Part shown: in pieces, positions 22,145-33,270 of the stretch
Position numbering within the stretch: position 1 is the first letter of the stretch
How the letters are laid out: every line of letters begins with the position of its first letter
From: Loxodes magnus
Lineage: Eukaryota; Ciliophora; Karyorelictea; Loxodida; Loxodidae
Direction: 5' to 3'
Assembly (NCBI GenBank): GCA_946699065.1
Contig: CAMPDV010001209.1
Location: 62,001 to 126,000, forward strand
Length of the DNA stretch: 64,000 nt
Translations under genes and position numbers: made by a program
Notes under the pieces: model-generated
What the model was told of the DNA's origin: nothing
What the model saw: only the letters and a program-made list of their open reading frames with translations
The model's database searches: none

Positions 22145-23538
22145 ATGTAAGCGTTACCAAAATGCTTAATCTGCTTAGAAGATTACAACTTAACTAATGC
22201 TCTTCCAACTGTCTTACCTTGTGGACATATTTACTGTGGTTTGTGTTTGAATACTCAGTACTGATTATAAGGCATAATGTAATGTCCTATTTGTTAAAAA
22301 GGATTCCATTTTAGATTTGATGATTTACCTTAAGAAAGTGATTTAATAAGAATGATATTTTAAAACTAATAATACATATAAAAGATTTAAGATGCTAGAT
22401 AGAAATTAAAAGAGATAAGGAGGTAAATTATGGAAAATCTAAAACCATTACAACCAAATAATCAAACATTAGTAATACTCTCATAATACCACTAACTAAT
22501 ATCATCATCAATCATTAACCAACATTTATCTACCAAAAATAACACTCAAATATTATCTAATTCTACTAATCACTAAAACCAACTATACTCTAATATAACT
22601 CATAACCACCTACAATACTAAAGTCTAAATTAACTTACAATCTAATAAGATAAAAACTATAACACAATACTAAGTAACCAAATATTATTTAGACTAATTA
22701 ACATAAACTAAGCTAGCACTTTATATAATCTAACTATATTCACTATTTTAATTGATGGATTTAAAAATTAAGTTTATTTAATATTTAAACAGAGTAATTA
22801 CGATAAGTCTAAGTTTAAATTATAATTCCTGTTGACAGCCAAAGTATAGAATATTAAAATAAGTTATATTTAATTGGAGGATATAACAGAAATTAAAATA
22901 AAGGAATAAAAGAAACTTGATAATTTGATTTTGAAGGTAATAGAATAAAACTTAATGATCTAAATGAGGGAAGAGGTGGTTTTGGAATAGCAGATGCTTA
23001 AAAATATGTTTATGTGGTTGGAGGAATATCTGATAATAATCAAGTTTTATAATCAGTAGAAAAGTTAAAGATAGAAAACTAAAGTAAATGATAAAACTGC
23101 TCTTAATTTCCATTTAAAATAGCTGAATCAACTTTAGTAGTAGATAAAGATGAATAAAATATTTATTCTTTTGGAGGGTATAATTAAAAAGGATAAATTT
23201 TAAAAGATATATGAAAATATAACATATAGAATGATAGATGAAGTAAGTAAAATTTGAATCTTCCAGAAGCTGTTCTTAGGCCTATAGTTTGTTTAGAGCC
23301 TTTTGTCATATGTGGAGGTATGAAAAATGGATTTACGAAAGAATTTTCAAGAAGAATATATAAAAGAAGCAAAGAATAGTGGCAATAAAGTTAAATTTTT
23401 AAAGATATTTCTGCTTTAACGGAGATGAAAATAAGAAATAACTATGGATATGTTTTTGCTTACGAATAGGAAAGAGTTTCAATAATGAGGATTGATTTAG
23501 AAAAATTGAGTTATAGAAGTATTAGAAGTCATAACTGA
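22145..23538 (+). CDS. RING-Kelch protein, copy 2
   Basis: The ATG at 22145 opens a C3HC4 RING: Cys7-x2-Cys10, Cys26-x-His28, Cys31-x2-Cys34, Cys47-x2-Cys50 (LPCGHIYCGLC, QCPIC). A 170-residue Asn/Gln/Ser/Thr linker from a G-poor tract follows, then at least four Kelch blades (YLIGG, YVYVVGG, IYSFGG, FVICGG) ending RSIRSHN-TGA-TAA. RING domains recruit E2 enzymes and Kelch propellers bind substrates, so an E3 ligase is likely; this is inferred. RING and Kelch are one frame apart. Either a 20-base GT..AG intron at 22794-22813 restores the frame (458 codons), or one A is missing near 22436 compared with copies 3 and 4. The Kelch part itself is intact. Five Trp in this copy are TGA. Confidence 0.85.
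22794..22813 (+). other. Candidate 20-base intron in RING-Kelch copy 2
   Basis: The segment begins GTAATTACG and ends TCTAAG. Removing it joins the RING-linker frame to the Kelch frame as KQ-IQIIIPVDSQSIEYQNK. A 14-base version ending at the inner AG works equally well. Very short introns are known in several ciliate groups. Against it, copies 3 and 4 are in frame without splicing. Confidence 0.3.
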
Positions 23539-24190
23539 TAAACATAATTTTAATATCTATATTATCAATAGTATTTATAATAAATATAATTTAATATGTA
23601 AAGAAGTAGTTTAAAGATCTATAATTAGTTAAATATGTTACTACTTATTAAAATATTTAAAGCGTCTGAAATAAATAAAGAATCAAATTTTATCTTAACA
23701 TCTTTAAAAATCTATTATTCAAATATTATCATTATTCAGATACAAATATACAGCTTATAACATACCAAAACATATTCAACATAGTTAAAAAAACTATCTT
23801 TAAATACATCCTTATATTCAAATTATACAAGTACTACTTAGATTACTCTATTACATATCTAATCAAATCAAAGCTATAATTAAATAATAATTAAGCTATA
23901 CCTATATCTAAATATTAATTACGTCATCACTACTATCATCAAGTCAACATCTTAAATCCTTAAATACATTATTCCTTTAATCATTTAAACTAAAATCTAT
24001 ATAATTAAAAATGTTCCTTGTATAATCAATAATAAATCCAAGCCATTATAACACCTATACTCTCGATAAAAGCTCAATCATAAGATAATATAATAGATTA
24101 TCTTGACTTCAACATTATTAGTTTTGTTACAAATCAAAATTTTTGTTAAGTTTAATAAAATTCACCTTCTACTTTAAATTTGTTACGATC
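23539..24190. other. Conserved 3' flank of RING-Kelch copy 2
   Basis: Homologous to 504-1158 and to the flanks of the other copies. No gene called. At its right end the sequence jumps directly to LINE B sequence equivalent to 3408, with about 2.25 kb missing compared with copies 1 and 3. Confidence 0.45.
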
Positions 24191-24760
24191 TTCGTTAGCT
24201 ACATATTCTTTGAAGCTGGTTAAGGTAGATAATGATATAGGAAAAATAAGAAGTTAAATTAAGTTGTGGATATGTTGCTAATACTTAAAAGAAACGTTTA
24301 AGAAATGAATTAAAAAAGTATCAAAAATAAATTTAATGAGATAAAGAAAATATTGTATACTAACATAAGATAACAAAAAGGAGATAATGGATTGAAAAAT
24401 TTAACATTTTCATGGACTAAATAAATAAAGGTAATTTGAATAGCAAACAGATATGTTTTCACCATTAAACTGTAATTATCTTACTATTTAATATCTAATT
24501 AAAAGGTAAGAACATGAATAATTTCTTTAAACTTAAGAAAATATTTTAGCTATATTAGCCTATTTGATTAACTCTTACTTTATAAGTTATTGAGAAAATA
24601 CTTTTGAGTAAAGAAAAGTGACTTTAATTCTATAACTAATCAATTAAATATAATAATTAATTAAATCCATTATAATGATAGTATTGAAGAAATACTAGCT
24701 AATAAGCAAAATTTACAAAACTTAAAATAAACTTTAAAACTATAAGCTGATAACTTAGTA
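24191..24760 (+). mobile_element. LINE family B 3' remnant (start of RT), unit 1
   Basis: Almost identical to 3408-3966 and 44395-44952. It retains the segment that resembles the start of an RT domain and nothing of the endonuclease. It is a relic. Confidence 0.55.
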
Positions 24761-25051
24761 AATATATTATAAATTATTAATCAAATGCATAATATTTACA
24801 TTTTTCCTTTAAATTATCTAAATTAGTCTTTATTAGTAACTAAAAACAATCAAATCATAAATACGCTATTTATTACCATAGTTGAAACAGAATATAATAG
24901 TAAATAGTATAATATGTAGCCATATCCAAAATTTAAATACTAGTTTTTATTACTATAGTCATAAATATTTTACTCCAATATAATTATATTAATATCAAAA
25001 TATCATTCATAATTCATTTCAATTTACCTATCTAATACATTTTTCAATAAA
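24761..25051. other. AT-rich spacer
   Basis: Shared with 44953-45247. No feature is recognised; it probably holds the upstream region of the following gene. Confidence 0.4.
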
Positions 25052-25799
25052 ATGGCAGACTGTCTCAAGAAGGGCTTTTTTCCAGCTCCATAGAAAAGGA
25101 AAGAAAACCAGAGACTGCTAATTCTTCTTCTACCACGTCTTCTTTAATAACATAATAATTTTCTTAGGCTCTTTAACCCCAATATTTAGAAAAATAAAGA
25201 CAATCTTAAATTGAATAAGAAATTAAATCAACAGAAACTAACTAAAGCAAGCGAGGCTTTTTACTCCCATAGTTACGATCAATCAAATACATGAAAAGTG
25301 GTAACTAAAAATAACGTAGAAATAGAAAAATGATGAATAGCTAATAATAGTGAAATCTATTCGTAACATATAAGAAGAAGTTGAAATATTAAAGAAAGAA
25401 AACCAAAAATTATTATAGATAAGTTAAAAAAATGAAGAAAGATTAGTGAAACAGGAAATCGAAATGAAAATTTTGGGAGAAAAAAAATTTAACTTTAGCT
25501 GAAAATAAAATGAAACTAGATTACATAAAACCCATAGAGATAACTCCTCCCAGAAGGATCGTCAAGCTGTACTACCTGTGCAAATTAAGATTCCACATAT
25601 ATTAGAGATGCAAGATATATTTGGATAAGCAGCGAAGAAACAGTGAAGAGATTTGGAGAGAACTGTCAATGATTTATTTAGACATTGAAGACTATTTAGA
25701 AGGAGGTTTTTTCAAGGGAGTGTCAAAACTCCAAAAAATTTAGGATTCCCGAACTTTTATTTTAAACCTAAAAGAACGAACTATGGAGGTATATATTGA
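25052..25799 (+). pseudogene. Copy of the 253-residue unknown gene, frameshifted (unit 1)
   Basis: Homologue of the intact frame at 45248-46009. It starts MADCLKKGFFPAP, loses one A near 25078, regains frame by one extra A near 25172, has a nine-base in-frame deletion near 25347, loses one base near 25472 and four near 25690. Start and end (QGSVKTPKNLGFPNFYFK ... NYGGIY-TGA) are therefore in different frames. The near-perfect C-terminus and the scattered indels indicate a decaying duplicate. Confidence 0.65.
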
Positions 25800-26149
25800 A
25801 GGGTAAAATCCTCCTTAGATAGGAAAACTTTAATTTAGTATATTATTATTATTAAAAATAGTAAATATTATAATCTTATTTTAAACTTACTTAGTCTGCT
25901 TTTAAGGCTATTTTTGGGAAATTATGTTGTAATTAATATCTTAATTTATATTCTAATTCTGTTTTGTTTAAAGATAAAATATTTTCATTTAAAAATTCAA
26001 AAATATCATTGAAAAAAGTAAAAAATCATACCGCTTCTAAATAAAATCAAACAAAAAAAATTCTCAGATACTAAAATATAAAAGAAGGAAATAAATTAAT
26101 CATGTTATAAAAATAAATTAAAAATTGACCATTCATAAACATAACATAG
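25800..26149. other. Spacer after the 253-residue gene copy
   Basis: AT-rich, shared with 46010-46345. No feature recognised. At 26150 the sequence has an insertion absent from unit 2. Confidence 0.4.
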
Positions 26150-26945
26150 CATAATTTATTAAAGTGACTTCACCTTTATTTGGTTTGCCACTAATTAGTT
26201 TATGAGTTTTAAGATGTAAATAAATCTTTCAGGTCTTCTTCTATTGCATATCGTGTTGTACAGATTTAACCTTTCTTGATCTTAAGAATTTTTCTTCAAT
26301 CTCAATTAGATCCCAACATCTTCCTCGTCCTTCTTTTTTGAGAATTTACTATATCCAATAGTAATTAATCTCCACCATATAATTTTTCATTTAAATTCTT
26401 CCTCCTGGAGAACAGTTTAATTTTGTTATATTATTTCATATCTTTCAAGTATTAGATTCTTGCTTCTTCTGAAAATACCAGCATCTTCTAAAGATGTGTC
26501 CAACCTTTTAGCAATAAAAACATCTTTTTAAGATATTTCGAGTTATGTCCTATTTTTAAGCATTTTTAGCATTTTTGGAATTTTAAAAAATTGACAATTT
26601 TTTTCCGATCCGAAAAAGAATTTAAATTTTATCCTTCTATTACCATAGGATCATTATTAAGATTAAAATTGTATGGTTTATTAATTTCTATTATTTTTTG
26701 CTCCATTTTTTCCAGTTTTTAATTTCCTTGCAACATCAAGACTTTAGGGCTTATTTCCGTTTTTAACCATTAATTTTCGTTTTATAATTATTGCACAGTA
26801 AAAGTTAGAGAATCTAATCGTTAAATCAAGTTTAGAAATGATTGTTGCGTTTTTTGTCTTCCGCTTCTAGGGAGAATATTTCGATTAAAGAGTTTTATTG
26901 TTCGATTTCCTGCTAGTTTTTGGTTGATTATTTCTTAGGAGCCAT
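26150..26945 (-). mobile_element. CCHC zinc-knuckle protein insert, copy c (present only in unit 1)
   Basis: About 0.8 kb is present here and absent at the equivalent site near 46350. On the minus strand an ATG at 26945 gives MAPKKQSTKNQQEIEQQNS and LIEIFSLEAEDKKRNNHFQ. After a frame change it reads KIIEINKPYNFNLNNDPMVI and two tandem zinc knuckles: KCQKCLKIGHNSKY (26530-26575, last Cys replaced) and RCFYCQKVGHIFRRCW (26480-26523, a perfect C-x2-C-x4-H-x4-C). A single-base shift in an A run separates them. Copies a (1101-1840) and b (42110-42860) share the start (M-A/V-PKKQS) and the knuckle. The protein resembles retroelement gag or LINE ORF1; the insertion mechanism is unknown. Confidence 0.6.
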
Positions 26946-27440
26946 TTTATTTTATAATAAAAGCAGTAACTAAAGTGCCTAAAATATATTTAATTTAATA
27001 ATTTTAAATATTCTTATTCTAAAATCTAATTAATAATTGAAAACATTGATATTTATTTTTAGTTATCTTTATTTATATTTTTTTCTAATAATTAATTTTA
27101 TGCTAATACTGTATCATTAACATTAAAAATAATAAATAATCTAGAAAAAAAACATTATAATTAAATTTAGTCTAAATTTTTGTTTATTTTATTTAAAATA
27201 GAGCTATAAAAAGAATAGTAATTAAAATATATATAATAAAAGTTGTTTATTAATAAATGATATATATTTTAATCAATATTCTATTAATAATTTTAATTTT
27301 ATTTTAATTTTCTTATATATTATAGTTTTGCTATATTTTGGTATTTATTTTTTATATACAAATTTTACTGCTAAAATTATTATTTAATTTTAAAATATAA
27401 GTACTTTATACATGTTATGCATAAAAAAATGGTAAAAAAA
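26946..27440. other. AT-rich spacer
   Basis: Shared with 46375-46830. Long A/T runs; nothing recognised. Confidence 0.4.
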
Positions 27441-27559
27441 CTTGGAAATTTAAACTTTAAATTCTTACCTAATTGATCAATCTTAAGTCTCATTTAACTA
27501 AAAATAACCAAAAATTCAAAAAGATAAATCTATTCCTGTTAAGGATTGAGAAATACTTA

Positions 27560-28065
27560 ATTTCATAACAAACTAAAAAAGCTTGAGAAATTCCATGAAC
27601 AAAACATTATTCAATTTTGTTACTTAATTGAGAAAATGAATACAGAAAAATAGATCCTGAAGGCGAAAAAATAAAATCTTAGGCAACTTTTGTAAGATAA
27701 AAAAAGGAAAATAAAGGCTTGCTAAGTTAAGTTTATTTTTAAGATGAAGCTTTAACTTCTAAATTTGTATTAGTAGTAAAAACATAGCAACAAATCCATA
27801 GAAAATTAAAGATGAATTTAAATTATCAATTAAATAACTAACCTCAAACAGATAAGATGGAAATTGAAAAAAGTTTAAATAAAATAAAAAATTTACTTCA
27901 AGCCTTAGAATTTACTTAGAGAAGTTGTATAAGTATTCATCAATTACTATCAATAAATGTATGAACAACTTAAAACTAAATTTATTGATTAAAGAAGAGT
28001 TTTGCATGGATTAAAGTAATTTAGCTACTAAAAGTATGCCTATAATAATTCAGTCAAAATATTAA
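27560..28065 (+). CDS. Hypothetical PEGE-motif protein (unit 1 copy)
   Basis: A coherent frame reads WENEYRKIDPEGEKIKSQ, then ATFVRQKKENKGLLSQVYFQ, DEALTSKFVLVVKTQQQIHR and TDKMEIEKSLNKIKNLLQAL. Compared with the copy at 46950-47440, many differences fall at third positions and are synonymous in this frame. One of them swaps TAA for CAA, which supports both the frame and TAA as Gln. The DPEGE ... ATFV motif recurs in the retroelement ORF1-like protein at 9.96-10.07 kb. The N-terminal boundary is unclear; a candidate TGA end follows SINV near 27961. Function unknown, possibly retroelement-derived. Confidence 0.45.
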
Positions 28066-28329
28066 TATGTAATTAACATTTATTATCTATTTATTATATC
28101 TAAATTGCTTTTTTTTTAAACTTTTTAATCATAAAAATGCTTAAATATTTAGTTTTCTCTCTTAATACTATTCTTATATTCTTGTAGTTCAAATTTCCTA
28201 CATCTATTCTCAACACTAAAAGGTTTGATAAATCTAGAATAAAAGAATAATCACATATATCTTTGAGTTCTAAATCCTGATAAATTATAAGAATTTTGTT
28301 TTAATTCTATTTATTATTTATTATATATT

Positions 28330-28760
28330 ATATAAAATGGATATCGGCCGCGTCAGCCGAACTAGTAGGTAATCTGGTGCAGTGTATACCGCATTGCGCG
28401 TAATCTCGCACTAGATGCCACCACGGGGAAGGGTGGATAAGCTCCGTTGAGACATACCTAACTTACCCCGAGGGTTCTCTCTAGCAGTATGAAAGTTTGA
28501 CTGACGGACCTTCTAATTACCGACTTAATAACTAATTCTTATTTGGACCTTATTCAAGAAGACTGAAGCATTCGACTCAAGATTTAAGAATAATTTTTAA
28601 TAAGAAGATTTCCCATTTGGAGAAGGTGATATAACTCATCAGACCTCTAGAATTTTAACAAGAAACATGAGAACATTTTCTTAATATTAAATATTAATAT
28701 TGAAAGAGCTGCGCGCCAATGAGGTGCTACGCGCTCTATAATCATTTTTATTTATTTATC
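28330..28760 (+). repeat. Left terminal inverted repeat
   Basis: Its inner end carries the palindromic block GAGCTGCGCGCC..GCTACGCGCTC at 28702-28739. This arm is missing from unit 2 near 47690, where flanking sequence is continuous. Confidence 0.7.
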
Positions 28761-30064
28761 ATTATTCATCCTTCTTTTATATATTTTTCTGTAATATTAT
28801 ATTTTAATTCAATTTTTTATTCCTCCTTCCATAATAAGAGGTTCTAATAACACTAACGGAAAGCAAAGAACTTCAAGAATATTTAAATAATACTAGTTTC
28901 ATGTATCATTTTATATATTATACTTTCATATATCATTTATAACTTTTTTAACTTACTCCTCTAAATGAATATATATTTTCCTCTCTTTTATCTGCTACTA
29001 ATTTCTAAATTGCTTTTCAAAAGGAAATTAGTACTTCTACTAAATTTTGGAATTAATACATTTATTTTAACTTCTTTAATTTATTCTGTTTCTATATTAA
29101 ATAATCAATCTTATAAGTGTTAACTATTAGCTAATTATTTATTATAACTAAGTTATTTTCTTTTACTGCACTTGCTAAGTTAAATGGATATAAGCAGCAT
29201 TAGCATAGTATCTTTAATCACATATTAATTATTATATTAATAAGTTATAGTTTATAAAAGTTTTAGATTATTAGCATTTAAGTAATTTAAAGTTTAAGAA
29301 TATAATTTAAATTAATTTAGTTTATAATTTAATATACATAATATTTAAATACTTATTTAGCTAATTATTAATATATTAAATTCACTTATTTAAAATTACT
29401 AAGTTATAATATTAACATCAATATAATATATTTTCAGTTATTAAAGCACTAAATTAATTAGAAGTTTATTAGATTTATTAATTAATTAAAAGTAAATAAA
29501 TTTTTAACTTCTTTAAATAATTAAAATTTGTAATTAGTTTCTATAAATGTTACATTAATTATATCTTAACTCTAGTTATCATTTTAATTCCTTTCGTTAT
29601 ATCATAGTAAATTATTTTAACAAATTAAATATTAAAATAATTTTATCTTTGAAAATTGAAAAATTTTAGATGATCTACAATACATCGAAATTATAGAAGA
29701 TTTACTTATTAGAACTAATAAATTATTTTATTTTAAATAATTAAAAGAAATATTTCTTCATAGTAAAGAGTAGTTAAAATTAAACTAGTATATTAAATAA
29801 AATTTTATTTAGAGTAACAAATATTTAAGAATAAATTAAATTGTATTTATAATTAATTAGTTTGAACAAAATAATTATAATTATAAAATTAAATACTTAG
29901 GTTAGAAAAATAAACTAATATGAAAGTAATATTTATTGTAGAGAAAATAAAATTTTTATTTTTTACATTAAGCAAGGATATTTGTTATAATAGTTTGAAA
30001 TTAAAAATTACCTCTAAAGTAAAAGTTTAGTCCATTTTAATAATTTTAAAAATATTTATAATTA

Positions 30065-30469
30065 AAATAAATAAAGATGATTTTAGAGCGCGTAGCTCTT
30101 TCAGTATTAATATTTAATATTAAAAAAAGTGTTCTCAAAAGTTTGATTTCATTCTATTCAACCAAAGAGTCACTTCAGCTTCTCCTAATGGGGAATCTTC
30201 TTATTAAAAATTATTCTTAAATCTTGAGTCAAATACTTCAGACTTCTTGAATAAGGTTCAAATAAGAATTAGTAATTAGTCATTAGCAGGCCCGTCAGCC
30301 AAGCTTTCATATTGCTAGAGAGAACCCTCAGGGTAAGTTAGGCCTGTCTCTTCTGAGCTTATTCATCCTTCCCCATGGTGGCATCTATTGCGAGATTACT
30401 CGCAATGCAGTATATACTTCACCAGATTGCCTACTAGTTTTTCTGACGCGGCCGACATTCATTTTATAT
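30065..30469 (-). repeat. Right terminal inverted repeat
   Basis: Reverse complement of the left arm with scattered substitutions. Its inner palindrome is shortened (30084-30102) compared with 49033-49069. Confidence 0.7.
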
Positions 30470-31262
30470 TTTTATTAATAAATTTTATTCTTGATTATAT
30501 TTTATATTCAATTATTAAAAATTTTACTGTAAATAAATAAAAGAAAAATATTAATAAAATCTGTAGTTTTTAATATGTTAAAATAATTTTTTTAAATAAC
30601 CTATATTAATTCTAATAAAATATTAGTTTAATATTAAAAAATTGTTAAATAATTTAAGTTCTAAAATTATATTATATTTTCATTTTTTAAAAGTGTACAA
30701 GATAGTTTTTTAATATATAAAAATATTTCTACAAATATAGCATTTTATTATTTATAGTAATTGAAAATCAATAAATATCATAATTATTTATATTAAGTTT
30801 TCATTATTTTTAGTTCATTTTTTTTAATTATAATTAGTTAATTTAGATATGAGTTGCTTGGCTTTTTAAATAAAAATTTATTTTTTTGATAATTAAACTT
30901 TAAAAACTATTTTTAACTTTTTTAATTTTTAAATTTTGTAAATAGCACATTTAATATATCTTAGGATAAATCTTAAATATTAAAATTTTAAATTTCTTTT
31001 TATTAGCTTTAAACTCAAATTTATTTTTATTAATAATTTAAAATTTAAAATTTAAGCTTATTTATTTTTTATTTTTTAATTTTTATAAATTAATAAATTA
31101 TTTATGCTTTATTTATTTAATGTTTAATTTAATAAAATATTTGTGTCTGAAAGAAATTGTTTTACTTTAATCATCTTAATTAAATCAAAGATAAATTAAA
31201 GTTTTCTATTGCAAAGGAATTGCAATCTCATACAGAAAAAAACAGTTTATACTTTATTATGC
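30470..31262. other. AT-rich spacer
   Basis: Shared with 49434-50213. Mostly A/T runs and short direct repeats; no feature recognised. Confidence 0.4.
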
Positions 31263-31263
31263 T

Positions 31264-32155
31264 TCAAAAAATGTTTAGGAGATACATTTTTTGTAAGATT
31301 GAAAACTCGGGATTCTCCAGATTTTTGATTCGCATCTACTCTCTGTTCAATTAATCTATTCACTTTTTGACGTCCCAGTTTGGTTACAGAACAATATGTT
31401 AATTTATTTTTAGTTTATCTTTCAAAATGGTCTTAATTTTTCTTTCTGACTCTTTTTCACGGTACTAATATTTTCAATAATTTCTTTATAAAACTTAAAT
31501 TTCTAACAAATCCTAAAGAGATTTGAGCAACTTATGCAGTATTAAAATTTCTTCTTGACAACTTTAAAACACCTTTTACTGATGGATAAGGATTATTTCT
31601 TTTTATATTTCTACTTTTTGCGAATATTCCTTTTGCTCTTTTTGTCACGCGTTTCAGAACTTTAAGTTATCGTGCTAATTCTTGATTCTTTCGTCAAATT
31701 AGGCGATTTATTTGCTCTAGTCCCATTAGATGATTCTAAAACATCTATTTCTCTTTCTTAAATCATCAGTCTCGATTAACTCTATATATTTTTTGCTTCC
31801 GTTTTTGAATTTTTTTTTTCTTTAAATTTAAACCTTTTTCTGAAGATTGAATTTCATTAGCACTAGTTAATTCATGTTTATTATCTTTATCCAAAGTATA
31901 ATTTACGCACTGTCTAGATTTTACATTTTCTTCAACTACTTTGGTTTCTCTGTCATATTTGAAATTCAAGCATTTATTTCCGTACCTTTTGTACCTTCCT
32001 ATCTTTATGATTTATGGATTTGAATTTTATAAGAAGATGTCTGTTTAAGAGGACGTAGATTGAAGTATTTATGCTTCTGATTTTCATTCCTGTTTTGGTA
32101 AAAGTTGCAAAAGTTCTTCTTGTAGCGTTCTACCTTTTTCTTTCTTTTATACAAT
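31264..32155 (-). pseudogene. Coiled-coil protein, unit 1 copy, frameshifted
   Basis: Homologue of the continuous frame at 50214-51103. The N-terminal part (YKKNFCNFYQNRNENQKHKY) and the middle (MNFKYDRETKVVEENVKSRQ, then YTLDKDNKHELTSANEIQSS) are in different frames here. An 8-base tandem duplication near 31990 (GGTACAAA repeated) is the cause, and unit 2 has the single version. Another indel lies near 31800. Middle-part differences from unit 2 are partly synonymous (GAT/GAC, TTA/CTA, TGC/TGT), so it decayed after duplication. Confidence 0.55.
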
Positions 32156-33030
32156 TTTAGAATATTAAACAATACTCAGTAGCATTATAAGTAATTAAAT
32201 ATATAAAAAATAATAAAAATTGCTTTTAAAAATACAGATGGTACAATAATTAAATATATTATATTATATTATATTATATTCTATTTATATAGAGATAAAC
32301 TTATTTTTTGATAATGAGATATAATCATAATTAATATAAATTCTATTAATTATAAATATTAGTAAAATTATTTAAACAATTACATTTTATTAGAATTAAT
32401 TTATTATTTATTATTCTAATATCAATTATAAAAATAATTTACTAAGTATTTTAATTTTATTTCTCTAACTTTAATTTTGTGCTATTTTATACTTTAATCC
32501 ATAAAGTATTTAACTTTTTATTTATTGTTTTAGTTAAATTATTCATTAATTAATCATAGTTTTATTTATAATTTATATACTTTATTAATTAATTAATCAT
32601 TAATATAATTCACCCTTCTGCTTATATGTAAAATTTGAATTGCTAGTATATTTATTTCTTCTTCTAACTTCTTCCTGTCTTGCATTTAATATCAAATCTC
32701 GTTTCTTTCTCAGATTTTTCTAGTTTATGAGAGATAAACTTAAGTACCTGTTTGTTTAAATTCCTATAAGTTAATTTAAATACTTAATATATATTTTAGT
32801 TTAATTTTAATTTGCTATCATCATCAAAATAAAAGATCAATAACATTAAATTGTATTACTTCAGAAAAATGTAAGCAAATAATTAAATTTAAATGTTTAA
32901 TTTTAAATTTCTCACTTTTAAAATTATTTAGATAAATAGATATAAAATAATTTGGTAATAAACATATCCATATACTAATATTAAGACTATTATATCATTT
33001 AAAATATGCATGAAGTCATAATTTTAAAAT
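32156..33030. other. AT-rich spacer with a short ATATT repeat and a small minus-strand coding-like patch
   Basis: A TATAT-type run lies at 32254-32282. On the minus strand 32600-32760 reads MQDRKKLEEEINILAIQ and stays similar in unit 2 (51520-51680), but it is too short to call. The rest is featureless. Confidence 0.35.
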
Positions 33031-33270
33031 TTGTAGGTAATCTGGAACAGTGAATAACTGCATTGCGAGTAATCTCACATTAAATGCCATCACGAATAAG
33101 AGTGGACAAGCTCAAAAGAGATATACCTAACTTGTTAGAGAGCTTTCACTGACAGTCGAAGTTTTGACTGACGATGTTTAAATTTCCCATTTTTATATGA
33201 ATTTTATTTTTAGAAAGACTGTGTATTTGCAACAAAATATTAAATAATATTTTAATAAGAAGATTCCAAA
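33031..33270 (+). repeat. Diverged relic of the left inverted-repeat arm
   Basis: This matches the left arm at 28361 onward (GTAGGTAATCTGG, then AATCTCACATTA..GCCATCACG) in the same orientation, but with many substitutions and without the inner palindrome. It is also present at 51940-52190. It is an older insertion of the same family. Confidence 0.55.

Larger units (their letters stand above)
28330..30469. mobile_element. Element with long terminal inverted repeats, non-autonomous
   Basis: Two arms of about 400 bases face each other: 28330-28760 and 30065-30469. The outer ends read ATATAAAATG..CGGCCGCGTCAG on the left and its reverse complement on the right. The arms are GC-richer than the genome and share long identical blocks (for example the GAATAATTTTTAATAAGAAG block at 28588). 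The 1.3 kb interior is AT-rich, and I find no transposase in any frame under this code. At the matching place in unit 2 the left arm is absent and only the right arm (49010-49433) remains. It looks like a MITE or foldback-type element; no clean target-site duplication is visible. Confidence 0.7.

Noticed and set aside
28760..30065. Transposase in the interior of the inverted-repeat element
   Set aside because: All six frames under the ciliate code give only low-complexity Ile/Asn/Lys/Phe/Leu sequence, with no DDE-like motif.
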